From Pelagibius sp. (GTDB taxonomy: Bacteria > Pseudomonadota > Alphaproteobacteria > Kiloniellales > Kiloniellaceae), in assembly GCA_028280305.1 (NCBI GenBank), contig JANQMC010000024.1:1-64000 (forward strand): a stretch of 64,000 nucleotides of DNA. The letters run 5' to 3'. Each line of letters starts with the position of its first letter. Position 1 is the first letter of the stretch. Shown piece by piece: positions 57,842 through 64,000 of this stretch. The notes beneath the pieces were generated by a model, which saw nothing but the letters and a program-made list of their open reading frames with translations, was not told where the DNA came from and did no database searches. Made by a program: the position numbers and the translations under genes.

Positions 57842-59059
57842 ATGATTGCCGAAGCCTCCCGCCTTCCCGTCACCGTACTCTCCGGCTTTCTTGGGGCCGG
57901 CAAGACGACACTTCTCAACCGCGTGCTGAACAATCGCGATGGCCGGCGTGTCGCCGTCATTGTCAACGATATGTCCGAAGTGAACATCGACGCCGATCTG
58001 GTACGTGCGGACACCGAACTGAGCCGCACCGATGAAACACTGGTCGAGATGTCGAACGGCTGCATTTGCTGCACCTTGCGTGATGATCTCCTCGCAGAAG
58101 TGCGGCGCCTCGCCGAAGAGGGGCGTTTCGACTATCTGCTGATCGAGTCAACCGGCATTTCTGAGCCTTTGCCTGTGGCGGCGACCTTCGACTTCCGAGA
58201 CGAAGAGGGCGTGAGTCTGTCGGATGTTGCCCGCCTTGATACCATGGTGACCGTCGTCGACGCCGTAAATCTACTCCATGACTACTCCAGTCACGACTTC
58301 TTGCGGGACCGTGGCGAAACTCTGGGAGAAGAAGATGATCGAACGCTTGTACACCTTCTCACCGACCAGATCGAATTCGCTGATGTGGTCATTCTCAACA
58401 AGGTGGCCGATGCGGAGCCGCAGCAGGTGGACGCCGCGCGCAAGATCATCCGCAGCCTGAATGCGGATGCAAAGATCATCGAGACCAACCATTCCAAAGT
58501 CGGCACGGATGAAATCCTCGATACAGGGTTGTTCGACTACGAGAAAGCGCATGAACATCCGATGTGGGCCAAGGAACTCTACGGCTTCGCCGATCACGTG
58601 CCGGAAACCGAAGAATACGGGGTCGCAAGCTTTGTCTACCGCGCCCGTCGTCCGTTCGTGCCGGAACGCATCCACGCCCTATTGAACGGAGCCCTTCCCG
58701 GCGTGATCCGCGCCAAAGGCCATTTCTGGATCGCCACGCGGCCTGATTGGGTCGTGGAGTTCTCGCTCGCAGGCGCTTTGTCGTCGATCAGTCCACTTGG
58801 CACCTGGTGGGCGGCGGTACCGAAAGAGCGTTGGGTGGAACATGAAAGCGCGCGTGCTTACATGCGTGATCACTGGCAGGAGCCCTGGGGCGACCGTCGG
58901 CAGGAGATCGTCTTCATCGGCAGCGGCATAGACTGGCAGGCGCTAAAGGCGCGGCTGGATGCCTGTCTCCTTCCTGATCAGCATTCGCAGGGCCCTGACG
59001 ATCTCCCGGAGTTGCCAGACCCCTTCCCGGCCTGGCGGCGCGTGGCGGCCACGGGCTGA
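57842..59059 (+). CDS. CobW/COG0523 GTP-binding metallochaperone, ZigA-like
   Basis: 405 residues from ATG 57842, which has AAGGAC 7 bp upstream; the ATG at 57824 has none. P-loop GFLGAGKT 15-22, metal-binding CxCC at 74-77 (GCICCTL), then [11 protein letters not shown] and a CobW_C domain near 270-385. Such GTPases deliver zinc (or other metal) to client enzymes under zinc shortage. The Zur-like box supports a zinc role rather than cobalamin. Ends in a stop inside a GACACTCA/TGAGTGTC hairpin. Confidence 0.88.
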   Translation: MIAEASRLPVTVLSGFLGAGKTTLLNRVLNNRDGRRVAVIVNDMSEVNIDADLVRADTELSRTDETLVEMSNGCICCTLRDDLLAEVRRLAEEGRFDYLLIESTGISEPLPVAATFDFRDEEGVSLSDVARLDTMVTVVDAVNLLHDYSSHDFLRDRGETLGEEDDRTLVHLLTDQIEFADVVILNKVADAEPQQVDAARKIIRSLNADAKIIETNHSKVGTDEILDTGLFDYEKAHEHPMWAKELYGFADHVPETEEYGVASFVYRARRPFVPERIHALLNGALPGVIRAKGHFWIATRPDWVVEFSLAGALSSISPLGTWWAAVPKERWVEHESARAYMRDHWQEPWGDRRQEIVFIGSGIDWQALKARLDACLLPDQHSQGPDDLPELPDPFPAWRRVAATG

Positions 59060-59081
59060 CACTCACCCAAGAATGAGTGTC
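59058..59081. terminator. Inverted repeat at the CobW stop codon
   Basis: Perfect 8-bp arms GACACTCA / TGAGTGTC with loop CCCAAGAA, overlapping the TGA stop of the CobW gene. No T tract follows, so it may be a weak or Rho-assisted terminator or a processing site. Confidence 0.4.
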
Positions 59082-59269
59082 CCCTGCTCAAGCGCAGAGT
59101 CGGCGTCTCCGGGGCTTGCTGGTTCCGCTGAGGCGAACAGGCCGACAGACAGCGTTTGGACCACCGAACGCGGGACGGCTTCGCTGGCCTTGGCGCTGCC
59201 GTGCTCGTCGATACCGTGTTGAAAGCACCCGAGACCTAAGTCGTCAGAATATGCGAAAGGCCCCCATTT

Positions 59270-60760
59270 TTACGTGACTGTAAACTGCCCCATCATGCCG
59301 CGGTCTTCGTGTTCCAGGATATGGCAATGATACATATAGGGGAACTGGTCTGTGGCAACGTGGTCAAAGCGCACGACAATCTCAGACCAATCGTCGTCGT
59401 CCAGGACAACGGTATCCTTCCATCCCCGCTGGTCTTCCGGCGCAGTTGCACCTTCCATTTGATCAATGAGAAAAGAGCAACCATGCGCATGAAAGGGATG
59501 AGCGCCCATATCGGAGCGGATACGCCATCGCTCCCATTCGCCCAGATTGACCCTTTCGTTGATCACGTTCATGTCCATTGATGCACCGTTGATGGCCATA
59601 TCCATTGCAGCGTGGCCGTGATGACCTGAGGCCCCACCACCGTGCTCCATGGTTAGTTCAAACTCACGGACACGTACGACATCGCTCGCCTTGGGGCGGA
59701 TAATGTTGACGAGCTTTTCAGGCAGCGGGACAAGGTTTGGGACAAGCGAGGTATCGACTTCCAAGGTCAACGACGGCATCTCAGCCGCAACCTCTGACGA
59801 GCCCAGCACCCCCAACATGCCGCTGACAATACCCTCTTCAGCCTCGTCAACGTCATCTTCGAACAGTGTGAACAGATCCGCGGATTTGCCATCTGAAAGA
59901 TCAACAATGATCTCGCAACGTTCCCCAGGGGACATTTCCATTGTTGTCATGAGAACAGGCGCTTCGAGCAAACCACCATCTGTTGCGATTTTGTGGAACA
60001 CCCGATTATCTGCAAAAGCGACGATGTAAAATCGGGCATTGGCGCCATTGAGTAGACGTAGACGCACCCTACCAGCAGGGACTTTGGCAACCGGAGCAAT
60101 GGCGCCATTTATCACCACGGTATCGCCATACCAACCGTCTTCATCTGCGTCCATCAAGGAATAGACGAGACGGCCTTGCTCATCGAAAGTCCGATCTTGA
60201 ATGACAATGGGTATATCATCGATGCCATATCGCCGAGGAAGATCCATTGCATCGGTTTCGTCATCATCGATCAGGATCATTCCTGCAAGGCCACGATAGG
60301 TTTGCTCGCCTGATTTGCCGTGCGTATGAGAGTGATACCAGCAGGTAGCAGAGGGCTGAACGATCGATAGCTTGGGGGACCAGCGATCACCCGGCGCAAT
60401 TTCCAGCTGCGGTCCTCCATCAACTTCACCCGGTACATGGAACCCATGTCCATGTACAGCCACCCCCTCATTCAGGGTGTTGTGATAGTTCAGATTGAGT
60501 TCCCTGTTCTTTCGCGCCCGGATCGTCGGTCCAAGATAGTCTTGGTTGATCCCGAGGGTAGGCGTCATGATACCGGGCTTGAACGACCAGAGCCCCTCGC
60601 GCAGTTGCAGATGAACAGGTGCCTCATTGGTACCATCAATCAAGGTGGGGATTGGCAACTCGGGCCGGCGGGAATTCGACCAAGCATTGCCAGCGAATGC
60701 CGTACCAACGAAGGCAGCACTACCTGTAAGAAAGCGTCGACGCGATAGGATCACGGGCAC
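59270..60760 (-). CDS. Multicopper oxidase (CueO-like), Tat-exported
   Basis: 496 residues. Tat motif SRRRFL at 6-11. All four copper-binding motifs are present: HGHGFHV, HSHTHG, HPFHAHG and HCHILEHEDRGMM (type 1 copper with axial Met). A His/Met-rich segment (HHGHAAMDMAINGASMDMN) lies near residue 375-395, as in CueO. Start is a GTG at 60760 with GAGAGG upstream. Composition is less GC-rich than the surroundings, suggesting acquisition. Copper detoxification or oxidation of an organic or metal substrate is the inferred role. Confidence 0.9.
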   Translation of the reverse strand: MPVILSRRRFLTGSAAFVGTAFAGNAWSNSRRPELPIPTLIDGTNEAPVHLQLREGLWSFKPGIMTPTLGINQDYLGPTIRARKNRELNLNYHNTLNEGVAVHGHGFHVPGEVDGGPQLEIAPGDRWSPKLSIVQPSATCWYHSHTHGKSGEQTYRGLAGMILIDDDETDAMDLPRRYGIDDIPIVIQDRTFDEQGRLVYSLMDADEDGWYGDTVVINGAIAPVAKVPAGRVRLRLLNGANARFYIVAFADNRVFHKIATDGGLLEAPVLMTTMEMSPGERCEIIVDLSDGKSADLFTLFEDDVDEAEEGIVSGMLGVLGSSEVAAEMPSLTLEVDTSLVPNLVPLPEKLVNIIRPKASDVVRVREFELTMEHGGGASGHHGHAAMDMAINGASMDMNVINERVNLGEWERWRIRSDMGAHPFHAHGCSFLIDQMEGATAPEDQRGWKDTVVLDDDDWSEIVVRFDHVATDQFPYMYHCHILEHEDRGMMGQFTVT

Positions 60761-60916
60761 TAAACCTCTCGTTTCGCAATAGTTTGAAAGCAGGCTGACT
60801 CCCTGCTCGCTTCCCAGTTCAGTAAGGCAAGTTCGGCCATTCCGCTATCGGACAAATGCCCGATTGCGCAGGAGGTTTCATAGTGCTTATGTCCGATTTC
60901 AACGCGTTGGGGGACC

Positions 60917-61495
60917 GTGAGGAGACAAGAGTTGGGAAGAAGTGACGTGTTCGATGAATTTGGGCAGCTTTCGATCGGCCAAAAATCACTGGTTGTTTTT
61001 GTCCTGATCGTTTTCGCCACAAGCGCCATCGAAATAGTCTCGGAGTTCTTCGCTGGCGGCTCGCTTATCTCAATGTGGGATGACGTCCTCTGGTTCGCCT
61101 TGAGCGCAGCTCTTGTGTTGTTCTATTTGCATCAGCGCAGACTGAGTTTGCGGGAGATTCATCAGCTTCGCGCAGCACTGGAAAATGCGCGCGGAAAACT
61201 GGTGAAACTCGATAGCAGCTCGAGCGAAATCACAAACCAATACCGAGCCGTCATGCAAAAGCAATTTGATCACTGGAAGCTCTCTGCCAGCGAGCAAGAC
61301 GTCGTGATCGGGATACTCAAGGGGCTCTCATTTAGGGAAATTGCTGGACTACGGGAAACGCGTGAAAAAACTGTCCGGCAACAGGCCTCATCGGTTTATC
61401 GCAAAGCGGGTGTTTCAAGTCGAAACGAACTCACTGCGTGGTTCTTTGAGGACCTACTTGTCCCCCCGTCGACCAAGACAGAAACCATCGAGTGA
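60917..61495 (+). CDS. Membrane-anchored LuxR-type regulator
   Basis: 192 residues. Two transmembrane helices in the N-terminal half (about 22-43 VVFVLIVFATSAIEIVSEFF and 54-72) are followed by a coiled stretch and a LuxR HTH at about 120-185 (LSASEQDVVIGILKGLSFREIAGLRETREKTVRQQ, V-x-x-x-x-V-S-R-N-E-L). It has no receiver or ligand domain. Start is a GTG at 60917; TTG 60932 or GTG 60947 with better ribosome sites are possible. Divergent from the multicopper oxidase, so likely its regulator. Confidence 0.78.
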   Translation: MRRQELGRSDVFDEFGQLSIGQKSLVVFVLIVFATSAIEIVSEFFAGGSLISMWDDVLWFALSAALVLFYLHQRRLSLREIHQLRAALENARGKLVKLDSSSSEITNQYRAVMQKQFDHWKLSASEQDVVIGILKGLSFREIAGLRETREKTVRQQASSVYRKAGVSSRNELTAWFFEDLLVPPSTKTETIE

Positions 61496-61543
61496 GATGG
61501 AGACAAGGTCCTGGCCTGACCAAGGACTAACCGCGGCTTTGGC

Positions 61544-61579
61544 AAAGAAATACGGCGCCCCCATAACCTGGGGACGCCG
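61544..61579 (-). terminator. Terminator of the rplM-rpsI operon
   Basis: CGGCG(C)CCCC ... GGGG(A)CGCCG with a 7-base loop; the A-rich side (CAAAGAAATA) reads as a T tract (TATTTCTTTG) on the minus strand. It lies 33 bp beyond the rpsI stop. Confidence 0.8.
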
Positions 61580-61612
61580 CATAGATCGCTACCTCTGTTT
61601 TGTAAGTCTCGG

Positions 61613-62104
61613 TTACCGCTTGGAGAACTGGAAGCTCCGGCGGGCCTTGGCGCGGCCGTACTTCTTACGCTCCACAACACGGGAGTCGCGGGTCAGGAAG
61701 CCGCCGCGCTTCAGCACCGGGCGCAGGCCCGGCTCGTAAAGCGTCAGGGCTTTGGAAATGCCATGGCGAACGGCACCGGCCTGACCGGAAAGACCGCCGC
61801 CTCTAACCGTGCAGACCACGTCGAACTGGCTGGTGCGGTCGGCAACCACAAAGGGTTGGTCCAGGATCATACGCAGAACCGGCCGTGCGAAGTATTCGGT
61901 CTGGTCCTTACCGTTTACCGTCACCTTGCCGCTGCCAGGCTTGATCCAGACACGGGCAACCGCATCCTTGCGCTTACCGGTCGCATAGGAACGGCCCTGG
62001 GCGTCGCGCTGGGGCTCCGCCGTCTCAGCGGCCGCTTCCGGGGTCACGCCGGTTGCTTCGGCCAGATCGCCCAGATCACTCAGGGTTTGAGTCTCATCGG
62101 CCAT
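61613..62104 (-). CDS. rpsI: Ribosomal protein S9
   Basis: 163 residues; S9 core from about residue 35 with [27 protein letters not shown] (in two parts) and the universal C-terminal basic tail [11 protein letters not shown]. An N-terminal extension of about 30 residues is common in alphaproteobacteria. Two bases after rplM on the same strand, so co-translated. Confidence 0.97.
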   Translation of the reverse strand: MADETQTLSDLGDLAEATGVTPEAAAETAEPQRDAQGRSYATGKRKDAVARVWIKPGSGKVTVNGKDQTEYFARPVLRMILDQPFVVADRTSQFDVVCTVRGGGLSGQAGAVRHGISKALTLYEPGLRPVLKRGGFLTRDSRVVERKKYGRAKARRSFQFSKR

Positions 62105-62106
62105 GC

Positions 62107-62571
62107 TTACTGGCTCCTCTTGTTCTTCGCATTCATCGCCGCGAGATCGAGCGTCTCGGGCTGCTGAGCCTCATGGGGATGCTCACCGCCGACGTAAACC
62201 TTCAGGTTCCGCATCTGCTGCCGGCCAAGGCTGTTGCGCGTGATCATGCGCTCCACCGCCTTGATCACCACCCGCTCCGGATGGTCGCCATCCAGAACCT
62301 GGCCCGCGGTGCGCTGCTTGATGCCGCCCGGATGGCCGGTGTGCCAGTAGTAGATCTTGTCGGTCGTCTTCTTGCCGGTCAGCTTGACCTTCTCGGCATT
62401 GATGATGATGACGTTGTCGCCGCAGTCCATGTGCGGCGTGAAGCTCGGCTTGTGCTTGCCGCGCAGGATCTTGGCCACCTGCGAGGCCAAACGGCCGAGG
62501 ACGAGCCCATCGGCATCGATCAGAAACCACTTCTTCTCGATATCCGACGGTGTGGCGGAAAAGGTTTTCAT
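62107..62571 (-). CDS. rplM: Ribosomal protein L13
   Basis: 154 residues. ATG 62571 aligns with the standard MKTF start of L13; a GTG 4 codons earlier is the only alternative. Family motifs: [38 protein letters not shown] and [14 protein letters not shown]. First gene of the rplM-rpsI operon; promoter listed separately. Confidence 0.97.
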   Translation of the reverse strand: MKTFSATPSDIEKKWFLIDADGLVLGRLASQVAKILRGKHKPSFTPHMDCGDNVIIINAEKVKLTGKKTTDKIYYWHTGHPGGIKQRTAGQVLDGDHPERVVIKAVERMITRNSLGRQQMRNLKVYVGGEHPHEAQQPETLDLAAMNAKNKRSQ

Positions 62572-62709
62572 CGTGCCAATCACTGTCCGAATGAATAGGA
62601 GATGGAGCGTCGGCCCGGGCCGGCTCCGAAGGCCGGTTTTTATGAGGCGGGAGGTGTTCTGTCAATCGCAAAAAGCGCCGTTGTGCGAATAGGTTAGATT
62701 TACGGTATT

Positions 62710-62738
62710 ATAATACCTCACTGATAACTCATTCACAA
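62710..62738 (-). promoter_or_regulatory. Sigma-70-type promoter for rplM-rpsI
   Basis: On the minus strand TTGTGA (62738-62733), 17 bp spacer, TATTAT (62715-62710), then a leader of about 130 bases to the rplM ATG. The -10 lies inside the perfect palindrome GGTATTATAATACC (62704-62717). Typical ribosomal-protein promoter position, but no experimental start is known here. Confidence 0.6.
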
Positions 62739-62787
62739 AGAAAGAGAATTCTTAACCACCCCGCGCACCCCTGCAAAGCCCCAGGAA

Positions 62788-63225
62788 TCAGCCCTTTGGC
62801 GGGATCGAATAGGTCGCGGTAACGTGGGAAATCGGTGCTTCCTGGCCTCCGGAGGTCAGAAAGACCTCCCCGACCGCCAGACGTTTGCCCAGCTTGATGA
62901 GCCGGCAGTCGGCCTGGATATCGCCGGGCAGCGGCTTGTGCAGAAAATTGATCGAAAGACTGGTGGTCACCGCCAGGGGTACGTTACCGATGGCCCCGAG
63001 GACGGCGGCATAGACCGCGAAATCGCCCAGCGCCATCTGCGCGGGCCCGGAGACGGTACCGCCGGGGCGCACATGGTCCGCACTGGCGGGCAGCCGCGCC
63101 CTTGCCGTGCCGTAGCCGATTTCCTCGGTGACGAAGCCGTATATCTTCTGAAAAGGGGCCGACTCGTCGAGGAGCCGATTGAACTCCTCCAGGGTGATGC
63201 GGGGGGCCTGGCTTGAGTAGTCCAT
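62788..63225 (-). CDS. PaaI-type hotdog thioesterase
   Basis: 145 residues from ATG 63225; the open frame extends upstream into the repeat element and is not used. Single hotdog fold with GYGTARARLPASADHVRPGGTVSGP (in parts), DFAVYAAVLGAIG and TTSLSINFLHKPLPGD, the 4HBT/PaaI pattern; the catalytic-like Asn/Asp in DH-x-RPGGT is present. Substrate is a CoA ester. Divergent from the enoyl-CoA hydratase gene across the second repeat copy. Confidence 0.84.
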   Translation of the reverse strand: MDYSSQAPRITLEEFNRLLDESAPFQKIYGFVTEEIGYGTARARLPASADHVRPGGTVSGPAQMALGDFAVYAAVLGAIGNVPLAVTTSLSINFLHKPLPGDIQADCRLIKLGKRLAVGEVFLTSGGQEAPISHVTATYSIPPKG

Positions 63226-63261
63226 CTGGATGACGTCTTCCTTCTTGGATATCCTGTCCTG

Positions 63262-63397
63262 GATCGGATCATGTTTTGACGGAACCACTTCGTGGTTGCG
63301 TCAAAACATGTGAATCCGATCGGCATCAAATAGTTAGAGCAGATTCACCGGGTTGGATGAATCGCTCACGCGATTCATCCAACCCGGATCTGCTCTA
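63262..63397 (-). repeat. Double-hairpin intergenic repeat, copy 2 (inverted)
   Basis: 136 bp, reverse orientation of copy 1 at 21105-21241. Read on the minus strand it begins TAGAGCAG, has an 18-bp perfect stem CCGGGTTGGATGAATCGC with loop GTGA, then CTGCTCTA, spacer with ATTTGATG, and the second hairpin GATCGGATTCACATGTTTTGACG ... CGTCAAAACATGATCCGATC. Flanks and tips match copy 1, while central stem bases differ but pair again. Confidence 0.9.
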
Positions 63398-63478
63398 AGA
63401 GAACTCTAATACCGCTTGATAACACACCTGCGAAAGCGCCAAAGTCTCCCCGCTTTCCAGAACCCGCGAGAGGTCCCC

Positions 63479-64000
63479 ATGCCAGCCGAAGCCGCACCAG
63501 CGAGCGAGCCCCCTCTTCTCCTTCGTTCCGACAGTGGCGGGATCGCCCGCCTGACCATGAACCGACCCCGGCAGTACAATGCTCTGTCCATGGCCTTGAT
63601 GACCGAACTGCAGGCCACTCTCGACGAGATCGCCGAAGACTCCTCCGTTCGCGCGGTGATCATCGAAGGTGCCGGCAAAGGCTTCTGCGCGGGCCATGAC
63701 CTGAAGGAGCTGCGCGCGCAAAGCGGCGACCGGGCCTTCTATCAATCCGTCTTCAAACAGTGCAGCAAGCTCATGATCAGGCTGACCAACCTGCCGCAGC
63801 CGGTCATCGCCAAGGTGCATGGCATCGCCACGGCTGCGGGCTGCCAGATGGTGGCGACTTGTGATCTGGCGGTTGCCGATGCGGCGTCGCACTTCGGCAC
63901 CCCAGGGGTCAATATCGGCCTGTTCTGCTCAACGCCGATGGTCGCGCTGTCCCGCGCCGTCCCGCGCAAACAGGCCATGGAGATGCTGTTGACCGGCGAG
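63479..64000 (+). CDS. Enoyl-CoA hydratase/isomerase family protein (3' end outside window)
   Basis: First 174 residues only; the frame is open to the window end. Crotonase fold: LTMNRPRQYNALSMALM, oxyanion-hole piece FCAGHDLKEL, and AKVHGIATAAGCQMVATCDLAVAD. The region around GVNIGLFCSTPMVALSRAVPRKQAMEML resembles ECHDC3-type members, whose reaction is not well known. GAGAGG precedes the ATG. No gap or frameshift in the visible part. Confidence 0.88.
   Translation, partial: MPAEAAPASEPPLLLRSDSGGIARLTMNRPRQYNALSMALMTELQATLDEIAEDSSVRAVIIEGAGKGFCAGHDLKELRAQSGDRAFYQSVFKQCSKLMIRLTNLPQPVIAKVHGIATAAGCQMVATCDLAVADAASHFGTPGVNIGLFCSTPMVALSRAVPRKQAMEMLLTGE

Overview
This is a GC-rich window from an alphaproteobacterial chromosome, most likely of the Rhodospirillales/Kiloniellales type. 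That placement is inferred from gene families and gene order (PAS_5 protein, bactofilin, DUF1194 protein, DUF6867 inside a liv operon, the aminotransferase-hom-glpX-recJ run); no rRNA or phylogenetic marker was compared. I see no prophage, transposase, CRISPR array or plasmid gene. Most of the window is ordinary metabolic and housekeeping chromosome, with several poorly described exported proteins.

Layout. 1-4.2 kb: end of coxG, then coxS-coxL-coxM, a molybdenum hydroxylase of the form II CO-dehydrogenase-like class, closed by a terminator. 4.3-8.2 kb: a ydbH-ynbE-ydbL-like set for an inner-to-outer membrane lipid bridge. 8.2-17.7 kb: accessory genes of the Mo-enzyme (MoxR/CoxD-like ATPase, CoxE-like VWA protein, two half-size XdhC proteins, a MoeA-like/MocA-like fusion), interrupted by a periplasmic glucan gene, a universal stress protein and an AGCS transporter. 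17.7-23 kb: hydrolase, VOC protein and class II aldolase on the minus strand, then glutathione-dependent formaldehyde oxidation (class III ADH and S-formylglutathione hydrolase, separated by a double-hairpin repeat) and a fatty acid desaturase. 23-26.6 kb: bactofilin, PAS_5 protein and an orphan hybrid-free PAS histidine kinase. 27-30.2 kb: pyrophosphatase, D-cysteine desulfhydrase-like enzyme, cbiB and cobU/cobP. 30.4-35.4 kb: a run of exported or membrane proteins without known function, including one with crystallin-like repeats. 35.5-41 kb: complete branched-chain amino acid ABC operon. 41.4-43.5 kb: small protein, acetyltransferase and an astacin-like protease with a histone-H1-like tail. 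43.7-47 kb: haem uptake operon (hmuTUV plus an IsdG-like haem oxygenase) under a Fur-like box. 47.3 kb: tRNA-Glu. 47.4-54.8 kb: DUF1194 protein, recJ, glpX, hom, aminotransferase, OmpA lipoprotein. 55-59 kb: PHA synthase, gamma-carbonic anhydrase and a CobW-family GTPase behind a Zur-like box. 59.3-61.5 kb: a multicopper oxidase opposite a membrane-anchored LuxR regulator, visibly less GC-rich than its surroundings. 61.6-64 kb: rplM-rpsI, a thioesterase, the second copy of the double-hairpin repeat and a truncated enoyl-CoA hydratase.

How it fits together: the organism looks like an aerobic heterotroph that can oxidise C1 and other small molecules (Mo hydroxylase, formaldehyde pathway), stores PHA, imports branched-chain amino acids and haem, and makes or remodels cobalamin. 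The clearest non-textbook signals are the inverted pair of covarying double-hairpin repeats 42 kb apart, the H1-tailed metalloprotease, the crystallin-like secreted protein, and the membrane-tethered LuxR/multicopper oxidase pair.
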